NCBI GenBank assembly: GCA_937868185.1
Contig: CALMMG010000134.1
Span: 1 to 52,949 of the forward strand
Length of the DNA stretch: 52,949 bases
Reading direction: 5' to 3'
DNA from: an uncultured Pseudomonadota bacterium
Lineage (GTDB): Bacteria > Desulfobacterota > Desulfobulbia > Desulfobulbales > Desulfurivibrionaceae
Numbering within the stretch: the stretch's first letter is position 1; each line of letters begins with the position of its first letter. This document shows, piece after piece, positions 18,865-28,159 of this stretch. The position numbers were made by a program, and so were the translations under genes. A model generated the notes under the pieces. That model saw nothing but the letters and a program-made list of their open reading frames with translations, did not search any database and was not told the DNA's origin.

Positions 18865-20130
18865 TTACTCCATATCCAGGGGACGCCAGTCGATGTCCTT
18901 TACCTTGAGAGGGCCAAGAACCGTGGCGGACAGCGGTCTGCTGAAAAGAAGCGCGGCCAGGTCGGCAATATCCTCCGACCGCACTTGGTCAAAACCTGCG
19001 GCGACCTCATCAAAGGAGACGTAACGGCCAAAGGTCAGCTCATTTCTGGCAATCCTGGTCATCCGCGACTCCATGTTCTCGGCAGAAAGGTAAATTCCGG
19101 CCTTTGCGTAGTCCTTGGCCCTGGACAGTTTTGTCTCTGAAACAGTGCTCTGGCGCAACCCCTTGATTTCCCTGGCGACCAGCTCCATGGCCTTGTTCAC
19201 CACTGCGGGGTCAACCCCCAGATACACCCCGAAATAGCCGCTGTCCGTAAAGGAAGAGAGGTAGGAATAGATGGAGTAAGCCAGCCCCGCCTTCTCGCGC
19301 ACCTCCTGAAAAAGCCGGGAACTCATGTTGCCGCCAAGAAGAACATGCAACAGATAGAGGGTATAGCGCTCAGGGGCTACCAGCGGCAGGCCGTAGGAGC
19401 CAAGCACCAGGTGGGCCTGTTCCAGGTTTTTCTTGTGGAGCTTGCGCACCGGAGCAAGAACCGGCGGCGGTTGGCGACGGCTGCCGGTGTTCGACCCCAC
19501 CAAGCCGCCCACCTGCGCCTGCCAGAGGTGACAGAACTGCTCGTGGTCAACATTGCCGGAGGCGGCAATGACGATTCTCTCCGGGGTGTACTCACGACGC
19601 ATGTACTCCCGCAGACCAGCGGAATCCATGGCTGCCACAACCTCCCGCCGTCCGAGCACCGTATAACCAAGAGGATGCTCCCCCCAGAGGCCGCCGGTAA
19701 ACAACTCATGGATTCGATCATCCGGAGTGTCTTCCACCATGGATATTTCCTGGAGCACAACCTCCCGCTCCCGAACCACCTCTTCCTCATCAAAAAGCGA
19801 ATTCTGGAAGATATCCCCCATCAACCCGACGAGCCGCTCCATCTGATCATCCAGAACCGTGGCGTAATAGGAAGTGGTCTCCCCGGAGGTGAAGGCGTTG
19901 GACATGCCGCCCAAGGTATCGAACTCCTGGGCAATCTCCTGGGCGGTGCGGCTGGTGGTGCCCTTAAAGAGCATGTGCTCGACAAAATGGGCACTGCCGT
20001 TATTGTCCGGCTGTTCGTCGCGCGCACCCACATCCACCCAAATCCCTGCCGAAACCGTGCGGGAAGGAATCTTTTCGGTGACGATCCGGATGCCGTTGTT
20101 GAGCACGGTTTTCTGGTAGCTATTAGACAC
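18865..20130 (-). CDS. M16 family zinc metallopeptidase (processing-peptidase-like)
   Basis: The 421-residue product is a single M16 peptidase of the YmxG/mitochondrial-processing-peptidase-like group. The inverted zinc motif HFVEH is at 48-52 and the distal Glu ligand is likely E128 (in VVLQEIS). The C-terminal half carries the second, inactive domain with [24 protein letters not shown], a conserved substrate-site region. Bacterial relatives often sit beside pnp or dut, as here. The start is a GTG at 20130, with AGGA about 7 bases upstream. It follows the pnp terminator, so it either has its own promoter in a very short space or depends on read-through. Confidence 0.93.
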   Translation of the reverse strand: MSNSYQKTVLNNGIRIVTEKIPSRTVSAGIWVDVGARDEQPDNNGSAHFVEHMLFKGTTSRTAQEIAQEFDTLGGMSNAFTSGETTSYYATVLDDQMERLVGLMGDIFQNSLFDEEEVVREREVVLQEISMVEDTPDDRIHELFTGGLWGEHPLGYTVLGRREVVAAMDSAGLREYMRREYTPERIVIAASGNVDHEQFCHLWQAQVGGLVGSNTGSRRQPPPVLAPVRKLHKKNLEQAHLVLGSYGLPLVAPERYTLYLLHVLLGGNMSSRLFQEVREKAGLAYSIYSYLSSFTDSGYFGVYLGVDPAVVNKAMELVAREIKGLRQSTVSETKLSRAKDYAKAGIYLSAENMESRMTRIARNELTFGRYVSFDEVAAGFDQVRSEDIADLAALLFSRPLSATVLGPLKVKDIDWRPLDME

Positions 20131-20160
20131 TTATTTTCCTAATGGTTACAGTGCAATACA

Positions 20161-20196
20161 AAAAAGGGGAAAGAGGGCCACGCCCCCCTTCCCCTT
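20161..20196 (-). terminator. Rho-independent terminator of pnp
   Basis: On the minus strand, 15-base arms (20182-20196 and 20164-20178) pair across a 3-base loop with a few G-U pairs, and a T-run follows at 20165-20161. It lies about 33 bases after the pnp stop and separates the rpsO-pnp transcript from the M16-to-cobS genes. Confidence 0.85.
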
Positions 20197-20228
20197 GGAA
20201 GAATCAAAACATTACCGAAGGCGGTGGA

Positions 20229-22322
20229 TCAGGAACCTGCCTCCTCCTGGAGGACAGCCTTACGGCTCAGGCGGATCTTGCCCCGCTGATCGATCTCGAG
20301 AACCTTGACCCGGACCTCGTCACCTTCCTTGAGAACATCGGTGACCTTCTCGACCCGTTTAGTATCAAGCTCGGAGATGTGCACCAAGCCGTCAACCCCC
20401 GGCATGATCTGAACGAAGGCACCGAAATCGAGGATCTTCTGAACAACGCCGTCGTAGATCCGGCCGATTTCCGGATCAGCAGCAATCTCGTTCACCTTAG
20501 CGATAACCGCTTGGGCAACCAGACCGTTGGGTGCAAAAATCGTCACCTTGCCCGAATCCTCAACATCCATCTTCACCCCGAAATCAGCGGTGATCGACTT
20601 GATCATCTTGCCGCCCGGGCCGATGAGGTCGCGGATCTTGTCGGGATTGATCTGCAAGCTGAAGATCTTGGGCGCATGATCAGGCACATCTGCCCTGGGC
20701 TGCTCGATCGCCATTTTCATCTTCTCAAGAATATGGAGGCGTCCACCCCTGGCCTGGGCCAGAGCGCTGGTCATGATCTCCTTGGAAACGCCTTCGATCT
20801 TGATGTCCATCTGCAGGGCGGTGATGCCCTCGTCGGTGCCGGTGACCTTGAAATCCATGTCGCCGAGATGATCTTCATCACCCAGGATGTCGGAGAGGAT
20901 GACGATGGTCTCGCCGTCCTTGATCAGGCCCATGGCCACACCGGAAACCGGTTTTTTGATCGGCACGCCCGCGTCCATCAGGGCAAGACTGCCGCCACAT
21001 ACCGTAGCCATGGAGGAGGAGCCGTTTGATTCCAAAACCTCGGAAACAATACGGATCGTGTAGGCAAATTCATCGCCTTTGGGCAGCACGGCGGACAATG
21101 CACGCTCGGCCAGGGCGCCATGCCCGATGTCCCGACGGCTGGGACCACGCATGAAACGAACCTCGCCAACGCAATAAGGCGGGAAATTATAATGCAACAT
21201 AAAACGCTTGAAGGACATGCCAGTGAGGGATTCAACCCGCTGCTCATCATCGCCGCTCCCCAAGGTGGCGGAAACCATGACCTGGGTCTCGCCCCGGGTA
21301 AAGAGAGCGGAGCCATGGACTTTCGGCAGGGCCGCGACTTCACAGCTGATCGGGCGAATCTCGTCAAAACGGCGACCGTCTATCCGGCACTGGTCCTTGA
21401 CAATCCGGTCGCGCATCATGGTTTTATTCAGCGAATGGAGATGCTCCTTGGCCTCCTTGAGACTATCGGCATACTCGTCGCCAAGGGCGGCAATGACATC
21501 TTTCTGGAGCTGATGATACAAATTGCTGCGCTCCTGCTTGTCGGCCATGGTAATGACCGCCTGCATCCCTTCACGGGCCAGCTCTGCCACCTTGGCTTTC
21601 AAGGCCTCGTTGACCACCGGCGGAGCAACCGCCATCTTGGCCCTGCCCACTGCGGCACGCATCTCTTCCTGCATATCCAGGATGGGCTGCAACGCCTTGT
21701 GGCCAAAAAAGATGCCCTCAAGCACTTCGGCCTCGGAGAGGCTGTCCGCCCCGCCTTCGACCATGACCACGGCATTTCTGGTGCCGGCCACGATGAGGTT
21801 CAACCGGGATTTTTCCCACTCTTCCGGGCTGGGGTTGAGCACATACTGACCATCAACATAGCCTACCTTTACCCCGGCCACCGGCGCATTGAAAGGAATG
21901 TCAGAAACAATCAGGGCGCAGGAGGCGCCGATCATGGCCAGCACATCGGGGTCGTTCTGCTGATCAGCCGAGAGAACCGTAGCAATCACCTGGGTCTCAT
22001 GTTGATAGCCCTTAACAAACAGGGGCCGCAGAGGACGATCGATAAACCGGGCGGAAAGGGTTTCCTTGTCGCTGGGCCGACCGATCTCACGCCGGAAAAA
22101 ACTTCCCGGAATACGACCCACGGCATAAAACCGTTCCTGATACTCCACGGTGAGGGGAAGGAAATCGATTTCAGCTTTAGGATCCTTGGCCGCCGTAGCC
22201 GTAACCAGCACCACCGTCTCCCCATAGGTTACCAGGGCCGTGCCGTTTGCCTGTTTTGCCAAGCGTCCAGTCTCAATGGTGAGGGGCCGTCCGCCAAGAT
22301 CAATCGTTACTTTTTTAAACAT
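20229..22322 (-). CDS. pnp: Polyribonucleotide nucleotidyltransferase (PNPase)
   Basis: PNPase degrades RNA from the 3' end using phosphate and is a core part of the degradosome. The start at 22322 (MFKKVTIDLGGRPLTIETG) follows AGAGGAG and gives 697 residues, the usual length; upstream in-frame codons lack a ribosome site. Domains in order are RNase PH 1 (1-230), an all-helical linker, RNase PH 2 with SDILGDEDHLGDMDFKV (active site; about 470-500), a KH domain (IRDLIGPGGKMIKSI) and a C-terminal S1 domain (GRIYDGVVQKILDFGAFVQI). It lies downstream of rpsO with a terminator between them, the conserved rpsO-pnp arrangement. Confidence 0.98.
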   Translation of the reverse strand: MFKKVTIDLGGRPLTIETGRLAKQANGTALVTYGETVVLVTATAAKDPKAEIDFLPLTVEYQERFYAVGRIPGSFFRREIGRPSDKETLSARFIDRPLRPLFVKGYQHETQVIATVLSADQQNDPDVLAMIGASCALIVSDIPFNAPVAGVKVGYVDGQYVLNPSPEEWEKSRLNLIVAGTRNAVVMVEGGADSLSEAEVLEGIFFGHKALQPILDMQEEMRAAVGRAKMAVAPPVVNEALKAKVAELAREGMQAVITMADKQERSNLYHQLQKDVIAALGDEYADSLKEAKEHLHSLNKTMMRDRIVKDQCRIDGRRFDEIRPISCEVAALPKVHGSALFTRGETQVMVSATLGSGDDEQRVESLTGMSFKRFMLHYNFPPYCVGEVRFMRGPSRRDIGHGALAERALSAVLPKGDEFAYTIRIVSEVLESNGSSSMATVCGGSLALMDAGVPIKKPVSGVAMGLIKDGETIVILSDILGDEDHLGDMDFKVTGTDEGITALQMDIKIEGVSKEIMTSALAQARGGRLHILEKMKMAIEQPRADVPDHAPKIFSLQINPDKIRDLIGPGGKMIKSITADFGVKMDVEDSGKVTIFAPNGLVAQAVIAKVNEIAADPEIGRIYDGVVQKILDFGAFVQIMPGVDGLVHISELDTKRVEKVTDVLKEGDEVRVKVLEIDQRGKIRLSRKAVLQEEAGS

Positions 22323-22479
22323 ATACTCTCCTCTAACAGCCGCCCCTTCCATTACTGGCAGCAACCACGTCGACCGACAAGAGCCGGGCACACGCATTAT
22401 CATTACAGCAATGGAAAGGTGGTGTCTTCGCTGCCCCGACCGCACACAACAACGGCTATGTCAGATTGCACAGGGGCAA

Positions 22480-22513
22480 AAATGGAGCCACCGCCAGATA
22501 CCCGGCGGTGGCT
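22480..22513 (-). terminator. Terminator/attenuator between rpsO and pnp
   Basis: Perfect 10-bp arms (22504-22513 and 22486-22495) enclose an 8-base loop on the minus strand, and a T5 run follows at 22482-22478 after two bases. It sits just after the rpsO stop. In many bacteria a partial terminator here sets the rpsO:pnp ratio. Confidence 0.85.
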
Positions 22514-22524
22514 GTTATCGCATC

Positions 22525-22794
22525 TTACTTTCTGATGCCAAGCTTTTGAATCAGGTCACGATACAGATCAACGTTTTTACCCTTGAGGTAATTCAGGAGA
22601 CGCCGTCTCTGGCCGACCAGCTTCAGCAAACCACGCCGGGAATGATGGTCTTTTTTGTGTTCCTTGAAATGCTCGGTCAGATAGGTGATGCGAGAGCTCA
22701 GCAGGGCAATCTGCACCTCTGGCGAACCGGTATCTTTCTCGTGATGGGCGTATTGGGTGATGATGTCTTTTTTCTGTTCCGCTTGCAGTGTCAT
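22525..22794 (-). CDS. rpsO: 30S ribosomal protein S15
   Basis: S15 binds 16S rRNA in the platform of the small subunit and helps start its assembly. The ATG at 22794, after GAGGAC, gives 89 residues, the exact family length, beginning [16 protein letters not shown]. The conserved central motif [16 protein letters not shown], then the rRNA-binding [18 protein letters not shown] segment, are intact. It has its own sigma-70-type promoter at 22875-22903 and is followed by a terminator before pnp. Confidence 0.98.
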   Translation of the reverse strand: MTLQAEQKKDIITQYAHHEKDTGSPEVQIALLSSRITYLTEHFKEHKKDHHSRRGLLKLVGQRRRLLNYLKGKNVDLYRDLIQKLGIRK

Positions 22795-22874
22795 AACGTC
22801 CTCGTGCACTAAAATTAATAATTCGGGAGATCGACAGAAATATTCAACCATCGATTCCTAATTGGATACGCTTC

Positions 22875-22903
22875 TTAATAAATGATCTCTGCGCCAATGT
22901 CAA
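22875..22903 (-). promoter_or_regulatory. Sigma-70 promoter of rpsO
   Basis: On the minus strand a perfect -35 box TTGACA (22903-22898) and a TATTAA -10 box (22880-22875, 4 of 6 matches) are separated by 17 bases. The start of transcription would be near 22868, about 75 bases before rpsO. Confidence 0.7.
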
Positions 22904-22938
22904 TTGAATGTCATTGCGTGCTTTTTTGCCAATCGCGG

Positions 22939-23727
22939 TCACTCTTGCCGGGGCAGCCGCGCCAAAACATCTTCCACAGTCAAGGTCTTGGCTAACAGCT
23001 CATGTCGCGCCAAGATTGGATCTTGGAGAATGGCGCCATCCACCGCGTTATCCACGGTGAACGAGCCGCTTTGCAGCCGCCGCAAGGCAACAAGATGGGC
23101 GCCGCAACCAAGAACGCGGCCAATATCCGCAGCCAGGGTCCGGATATAGGTGCCCTTGCTGCACTCCACCATGATCCGCAGGGTGTCTGGCCCGGCCTCC
23201 AGGAGTTGCAGCAGGAAGATCGTTATCGGCCGAGGGGCCTTCTCAATGATAATCCCCTTCCGGGCATAATGGTACAGGGGCTTCCCCATATGCTTGAGCG
23301 CCGAATACTGCGGCGGGGTCTGCAACTGCTCACCCATGAATCCAGCCAGGCATTGCTCCATTTCTTCGCGAGCAAAAACCCCAACCTCTTTTTGGGCGAC
23401 AACCTCTCCCTCAAGATCCTGGGTGGTGGTTTCGATGCCAAGCTTGAGCACCGCCTCGTAGCGCTTGTGGCCATCCATGAACTGCGAGATAAGGCGGGTG
23501 GCCGGACGACCGACGCAGATAATCAGCAGGCCGGAGGCAAAGGGATCAAGGGTGCCGGCATGTCCTACTTTCTTTATGGCAAGAGCCCGGCGGACCAATT
23601 GCACCATCCGGAAGGAACTCGGCCCCACCGGCTTGTCCACCAAAAAAATACCGGCCTCAAGGGCCGGTTCCGCAGAGGGGGGTTTCCCAACCGAGGCCTC
23701 GGCGGGCATCTCCTGCACAAGTTCCAT
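22939..23727 (-). CDS. truB: tRNA pseudouridine(55) synthase TruB
   Basis: TruB converts U55 in the T-loop of tRNAs to pseudouridine. The 262-residue product carries the family signature with catalytic D61 (in KVGHAGTLDPFASGLL), the KRYEAVLKLG substrate strand and a KGTYIRTLAADIG motif. The first 26 residues or so are an extension before the usual GIFLVDKPVGPSS start. The ribosome site is weak (AAGAAG). It begins 4 bases after nrnA, in the widespread order infB-rbfA-nrnA-truB-rpsO-pnp. Confidence 0.96.
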   Translation of the reverse strand: MELVQEMPAEASVGKPPSAEPALEAGIFLVDKPVGPSSFRMVQLVRRALAIKKVGHAGTLDPFASGLLIICVGRPATRLISQFMDGHKRYEAVLKLGIETTTQDLEGEVVAQKEVGVFAREEMEQCLAGFMGEQLQTPPQYSALKHMGKPLYHYARKGIIIEKAPRPITIFLLQLLEAGPDTLRIMVECSKGTYIRTLAADIGRVLGCGAHLVALRRLQSGSFTVDNAVDGAILQDPILARHELLAKTLTVEDVLARLPRQE

Positions 23728-23731
23728 CTTC

Positions 23732-24706
23732 TTAAATCGTTACCATGGGCAACAATTTGGCCAGCAGTTTTTCCTGGACCTCGCCAATATTTGTATCCCG
23801 CAGCTTAAACCCTGCCGCATTGCGATGGCCGCCTCCACCAAAGGCTGCGGCAACCTGGGCCACATCATAATCAGTACCCTTGGAGCGGAGACTCACCGAA
23901 ATCAAACCCCTCTCCGTTTCTTTTAAAAAAGCAGCGACCTTCACGGTATCAAGCGATCTCGGATAATTGATAAAGGTTTCCGCATCCGCCTGGGTGGTCC
24001 CGGTTTTGACAAAAACCTCTCGCGGAGCCGCAATGATTGCCAGCCGGTCAGCGGCATACAGTTGCAGCGAATCGAGCACCAGCCGCATGAGGTTGAGACG
24101 CTTCACCGTGAAGTTATCAAACAGCTTGCCGGAAACCTCCGCCGGCTTCACCCCTTTGCGAAGAAGTTCACTGGCGATGCGGAAGGTTTCAGAGTTGGTC
24201 GAAGAATACTTAAAAGAGCCGGTGTCAGAAACAATGGCCGCGTACAGGCAATAGGCTGCTTCAAAACTGAGCTCGGCACCCAAGGCTTCCGCCAGGTCAT
24301 AGACCATCTCCCCGGTGGAGGCCCGGTCCGGGGCAAGCCACCTGAGATCGCCAAATTCCTGGTGGCCGGAATGGTGATCAATAACCACAAAGGGATGCAC
24401 GGTCAGCAGGGAGTCCATGGCCTCGCCCAACCGATGGCAATCACCACAGTCAAGGGCAACGGCACAGTCAAAGCCGTTCAAGGCCGGAAGCAAAGACTCG
24501 ATCTGGCCGCTTCCCGGCAAAAACTTGTACAGATGGGAGACCTGATCCTCACCGTACAAGAAAACATTCTTGCCAAGAGACCGCAAGACATTGCCTAGGG
24601 CTATCTGAGAACCGAGGGCGTCACCGTCGGGGTGGATATGGGTTGCCACCAGAACATTTTTAGCCGATTTCAGGGTCCGAACAATCTCGTCGTGGGGATG
24701 AGTCAT
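23732..24706 (-). CDS. nrnA: DHH family oligoribonuclease/pAp phosphatase NrnA
   Basis: NrnA degrades very short RNAs (and, in the family, pAp). The 324-residue product has the DHH/DHHA1 layout: HIHPDGD at 23-29, DCGD at 86-89, DHH at 110-112, and the C-terminal DHHA1 motif FGGGGHRNAAGF. The ATG at 24706 lies inside the 3' end of rbfA, a 47-base overlap that includes a charged C-terminal extension of RbfA. Position between rbfA and truB is conserved in many bacteria. Confidence 0.93.
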   Translation of the reverse strand: MTHPHDEIVRTLKSAKNVLVATHIHPDGDALGSQIALGNVLRSLGKNVFLYGEDQVSHLYKFLPGSGQIESLLPALNGFDCAVALDCGDCHRLGEAMDSLLTVHPFVVIDHHSGHQEFGDLRWLAPDRASTGEMVYDLAEALGAELSFEAAYCLYAAIVSDTGSFKYSSTNSETFRIASELLRKGVKPAEVSGKLFDNFTVKRLNLMRLVLDSLQLYAADRLAIIAAPREVFVKTGTTQADAETFINYPRSLDTVKVAAFLKETERGLISVSLRSKGTDYDVAQVAAAFGGGGHRNAAGFKLRDTNIGEVQEKLLAKLLPMVTI

Positions 24707-25103
24707 CGTCTTTTATTATCTCCCTGAGTAACTGTTCCATTTCAGCCTGCTTCTGGCCCGCGAGATCCAGCCGAAAATCAAGAACCGGAACGTGCCGCAA
24801 TTCCAAGGCCCGCGCCAGGTTACTTCTCATAAAGCCCTTGCTGCTTTCCAATCCCTTGGCAACATTTTTAGGATCCTCATCTCCCAGAATACTGTACAAA
24901 ACCCGGGCATGACCAAGGTCATCGCTCACCTCCACCGAGGTGATGATGATATTGTACAACCGGGGATCATTGATTTTCCGCACAAGCAGCGAAGCAATCT
25001 CGGCCTTAATGGCATCCGCCACCCGAATTGGCCGCCTTTTCGGTTCGCTGCGGACAAGGCCGGCTGGCAGACCAAACCGCGATTTTGCTTTTCCGGCTGC
25101 CAT
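24660..25103 (-). CDS. rbfA: 30S ribosome-binding factor RbfA
   Basis: RbfA is a cold-shock-linked factor needed for late 16S rRNA processing and 30S maturation. The 147-residue product has the KH-like core: RVADAIKAEIASLL, then INDPRLYNIIITSVEVSDDLGHARVLYS, then RALELRHVPVLDFRLD. The last 20 residues (DDDSSPRRDCSDPEIG) are a polar tail that overlaps nrnA. Its ATG overlaps the infB stop (TAATG), suggesting translational coupling. Confidence 0.96.
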   Translation of the reverse strand: MAAGKAKSRFGLPAGLVRSEPKRRPIRVADAIKAEIASLLVRKINDPRLYNIIITSVEVSDDLGHARVLYSILGDEDPKNVAKGLESSKGFMRSNLARALELRHVPVLDFRLDLAGQKQAEMEQLLREIIKDDDSSPRRDCSDPEIG

Positions 25104-27865
25104 TAGAGTTCTCTTGCAAGCTCTTTCAGAACAAAGGCTTCAAGCACATCACCCACCTTGAGGTCATTATAATTAGCAACCCCGATCCCACACTCATACC
25201 CGCTCTGCACATCCTTGACATCGTCCTTGAAACGCCGCAGGGAGGCAAGCTGGCCGGTAAAAGTCACCACACCTTCTCGGACAACACGCACCTTGGCGTT
25301 GCGTTCGATCTTGCCATCGGTCACATAGCAGCCGGCAATGGTGCCAATCTTGGGAACCTGATACGTTTCCCGGACCTCGGCGGTACCGATGACATTTTCC
25401 TCGTAGCGGGCGTCAAGCAAGCCGACCATGGCCTTCTTGATATCATCAAGGGCATGGTAGATTACGTCATAGGTACGGATATCTACCTTCTCATTCTTGG
25501 CGAGTTCCTGCACCTTGGCTGAGGGCCGGACATTAAACCCAATAATAAAGGCATCAGAGGCCGCAGAGAGCAAGACATCCGAGTCGGTTATGGTACCGGT
25601 GCCAGCATGGAGAATCTTGACCTTGACCTCATCGGTTGCCAGATCCTCTATGGCCTTGCTAAAGGCCTCCAGTGTTCCCTGTACGTCAGCCCGCAGGGCA
25701 ACCCGAAGCTCCTTGATCTTTCCTGCCTGCAAGTTATCAAACAGATTATCCAAGGAAATCTTGGTGTAGGTGCCCAGTTCGGCTTCCCTGCTTTTGAGTT
25801 GACGGTCGGCGCTCACGCTCCTTGCCCTCTTTTCGTCGGGCAGGACGACAAACTCATCCCCAGCCCGCGGCACCCCACTCAGGCCCTGAACCTCGACCGG
25901 AATGGCCGGACCGGCTTCCTTGACACTTTCGCCACGATCATTGGTCAACGAACGTATCTTGCCATAGAATATCCCGGCAACACAGGCATCGCCAACCCGC
26001 AAGGTTCCCTGCTCGACCAGAACCGTGGCCACTGGGCCGCGGCCTTTGTGGAGCTGCGCCTCGATCACATGCCCCTTGGCGCGCCTATTAGGATCGGCCT
26101 TCAGCTCAAGGATTTCGGCCTGGAGGTGAATACTTTCCAGCAGCTCCGGGATTCCTGCCCCGGTTTTAGCCGAGGTTTCACAGAAGATAGTTTCGCCACC
26201 CCATTCCTCGCTGAGCAGATTCAGATCGGCCAATTCCCTTTTTACCCGCATGGGGTCTGCATCGGGTTTGTCCATCTTATTGACACACACCAAAATGGGA
26301 ACCTTGGCTGCCCTGGCATGGTTCACTGCCTCCTTGGTCTGGTCCATGACGCCATCATCCGCGGCAACAACCAAGACGACAAGATCGGTAACCTGGGCGC
26401 CACGGGAACGCATTTCCGTGAAAGCCGCATGGCCCGGGGTATCAAGAAAAACCACATCCCCCTGCGGAGAGCGGACATAATGGGCGCCGATATGCTGGGT
26501 GATGCCACCGGCCTCACCGGCCGCCACGTCTGTTTTCCTGATGGCATCCAACACCGAGGTCTTGCCATGATCGACATGCCCCATGACCGTAACCACCGGC
26601 GGCCTGGGAAGCATCTCCCCGCCACCTTCCTGTTCTTCCAAATTGAGAATGGTCTGTTCCTCAGTAACCCCCTGCTCGACTTCGTAGCCGAAATCAGAGG
26701 CAACCAGGGTCGCGGTCTCAACATCAAGAGCCTGGTTGATGGTGGCCATAACCCCCATCCCCAGCAATTTGGCAATAAGCTCCCCGACCTTGAGGCCCAT
26801 CCGGTGGGCAAGATCACCAACCGAAATGGTTTCAAGGACCTTGATCCGCTTCTTGATCGCCTTGGGTTCCGCTGCCGGCTGGGAAATATTCTGGCGCTTG
26901 CCTTTTTTGCCACCGCTCCGAACATTCCTGGCTATACGCAAACCAGCGGGGATTTTTCCACCCAACGCATCGTCAACATCCTCGATTTCGATATCGGCCT
27001 GACGCTGAGTGCGCAAGGGAGCTTTTTTGCTCCGGTCATGCTCGGCGGTCTCCGTGGTGAATTTAACAAAACGCTTACCCTTTTTCCCCTTGTCACCCTC
27101 ATCGACTCCCTTTGCGGGAGAAACATCGGCAACAACGGGCTTTCCTTTAACAGCTTCAGGTCTTTTCGTAACAGCCTCAGGCCTTCTCTGCGGCCTCGGC
27201 GTGAACGGACGGGGAGGAGCGGCAGGCGCAATAACAATGGCCGCTCTTTTAATCACCCTGGCAAACCCCTGGCGATGCTTCTCCGGCACAAAGGGGGCCG
27301 GCTCTTCCGCTTCGTCGATCTCAACCGTTTCCGACACAGAGACTTCTTCGTCCCCAACTGTCTCCACAACAACGCCAGCAGAGGCTGCCTCTGTTTCCTC
27401 TTCCTCGTCCCGTGCAGGCAACTCCAGCTCTTCCTCGCTTTCCGGCCCTACAGAAAGCATCGGCTCAGCAACCTCATCCATCCCGGTTTCTCCGGTGTCC
27501 TGAAGGGCTTCCCCTGTGCTTCCCTCGAATATTTCTTCCCTGGTCAGCCCGGCCTCATCGCTCTCTGCCGCAAAAACGGCAGGCGGCCTCGGCTTGACTG
27601 GCGCTTCTCCCGCTGGCGGAACCTCAACCGGCACATTCTTGGTTCTTCTGCGAATAATAGTGGTCCGCCCGGCGCCCTGGATCCTTTTTTCTTCCGTCCT
27701 GGTCTGCCCTATCCCAAGCCTTTGGCGGATATCCTGTGCTGTTTCGTCATCAAGAGAGGAACTATGGGATTTAATGGCATAGCCCATCTCAATGAGGGCC
27801 GCCACCAAGTCCTTGTTTTCCATTTCCGCTTCTTTAGCTAACTCGTAAACCCTGATTTTTGTCAT
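25103..27865 (-). CDS. infB: Translation initiation factor IF-2
   Basis: IF-2 is the GTPase that places fMet-tRNA in the ribosomal P site and helps join the subunits. The 920-residue product is a long form. An IF2_N helical domain begins at [12 protein letters not shown], followed by a long acidic then Pro/Lys/Arg-rich linker (about 70-330) and a second IF2_N domain ([27 protein letters not shown]). The G domain has GHVDHGKT near 425, DTPGH and NKMD. Domains II-IV follow, ending near [18 protein letters not shown]. Its ATG overlaps the ylxR stop (ATGA). Confidence 0.98.
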   Translation of the reverse strand: MTKIRVYELAKEAEMENKDLVAALIEMGYAIKSHSSSLDDETAQDIRQRLGIGQTRTEEKRIQGAGRTTIIRRRTKNVPVEVPPAGEAPVKPRPPAVFAAESDEAGLTREEIFEGSTGEALQDTGETGMDEVAEPMLSVGPESEEELELPARDEEEETEAASAGVVVETVGDEEVSVSETVEIDEAEEPAPFVPEKHRQGFARVIKRAAIVIAPAAPPRPFTPRPQRRPEAVTKRPEAVKGKPVVADVSPAKGVDEGDKGKKGKRFVKFTTETAEHDRSKKAPLRTQRQADIEIEDVDDALGGKIPAGLRIARNVRSGGKKGKRQNISQPAAEPKAIKKRIKVLETISVGDLAHRMGLKVGELIAKLLGMGVMATINQALDVETATLVASDFGYEVEQGVTEEQTILNLEEQEGGGEMLPRPPVVTVMGHVDHGKTSVLDAIRKTDVAAGEAGGITQHIGAHYVRSPQGDVVFLDTPGHAAFTEMRSRGAQVTDLVVLVVAADDGVMDQTKEAVNHARAAKVPILVCVNKMDKPDADPMRVKRELADLNLLSEEWGGETIFCETSAKTGAGIPELLESIHLQAEILELKADPNRRAKGHVIEAQLHKGRGPVATVLVEQGTLRVGDACVAGIFYGKIRSLTNDRGESVKEAGPAIPVEVQGLSGVPRAGDEFVVLPDEKRARSVSADRQLKSREAELGTYTKISLDNLFDNLQAGKIKELRVALRADVQGTLEAFSKAIEDLATDEVKVKILHAGTGTITDSDVLLSAASDAFIIGFNVRPSAKVQELAKNEKVDIRTYDVIYHALDDIKKAMVGLLDARYEENVIGTAEVRETYQVPKIGTIAGCYVTDGKIERNAKVRVVREGVVTFTGQLASLRRFKDDVKDVQSGYECGIGVANYNDLKVGDVLEAFVLKELAREL

Positions 27866-28146
27866 TGCTCACTCCCGAAGAGGTCTTGCAACCCTTCGTT
27901 AAATCCCAGCACCTGTTGGCGAAACGCTCTGGATAATCCTTTTTTGTTTTTAAAAAACTTCTGCAGACAACTGTCGTCCTGACAACAGTAAACATGACGT
28001 CCATCATGCTTCCCACGGAAATCTTTCATTACACGACCACTATTGTCCAGAGAAAACCGCCACAGCTCCTGTTGCGCTTTTCTCTGGCGGCACCCCAGAC
28101 ATGTCCGGATCGGTGCCCTGCCCTTTGCCACGAAGACGGCGGTCAT
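27862..28146 (-). CDS. ylxR: YlxR family RNA-binding protein (DUF448)
   Basis: YlxR is a small, probably RNA-binding protein that is nearly always encoded between nusA and infB. The signature RAPIRTCLGCRQRK is intact, followed by WRFSLDNSGRV and a Cys-containing GRHVYCCQDDSCLQK region. The start at 28146 gives 94 residues, near the usual size. In-frame starts at 28170 (inside nusA) and further upstream are possible but would add an unusual N-terminus. The nusA stop is 13 bases upstream. Confidence 0.85.
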   Translation of the reverse strand: MTAVFVAKGRAPIRTCLGCRQRKAQQELWRFSLDNSGRVMKDFRGKHDGRHVYCCQDDSCLQKFFKNKKGLSRAFRQQVLGFNEGLQDLFGSEQ

Positions 28147-28159
28147 GCCAAAGAACCTA

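Noticed and set aside
25607-27841. Long open frame on the plus strand opposite infB
   Set aside because: It is a shadow of the IF-2 gene, which has clear motifs and operon context; its translation has no recognisable domain. The same holds for long antisense frames opposite pnp (21120-22535) and cobT (15762-16916).
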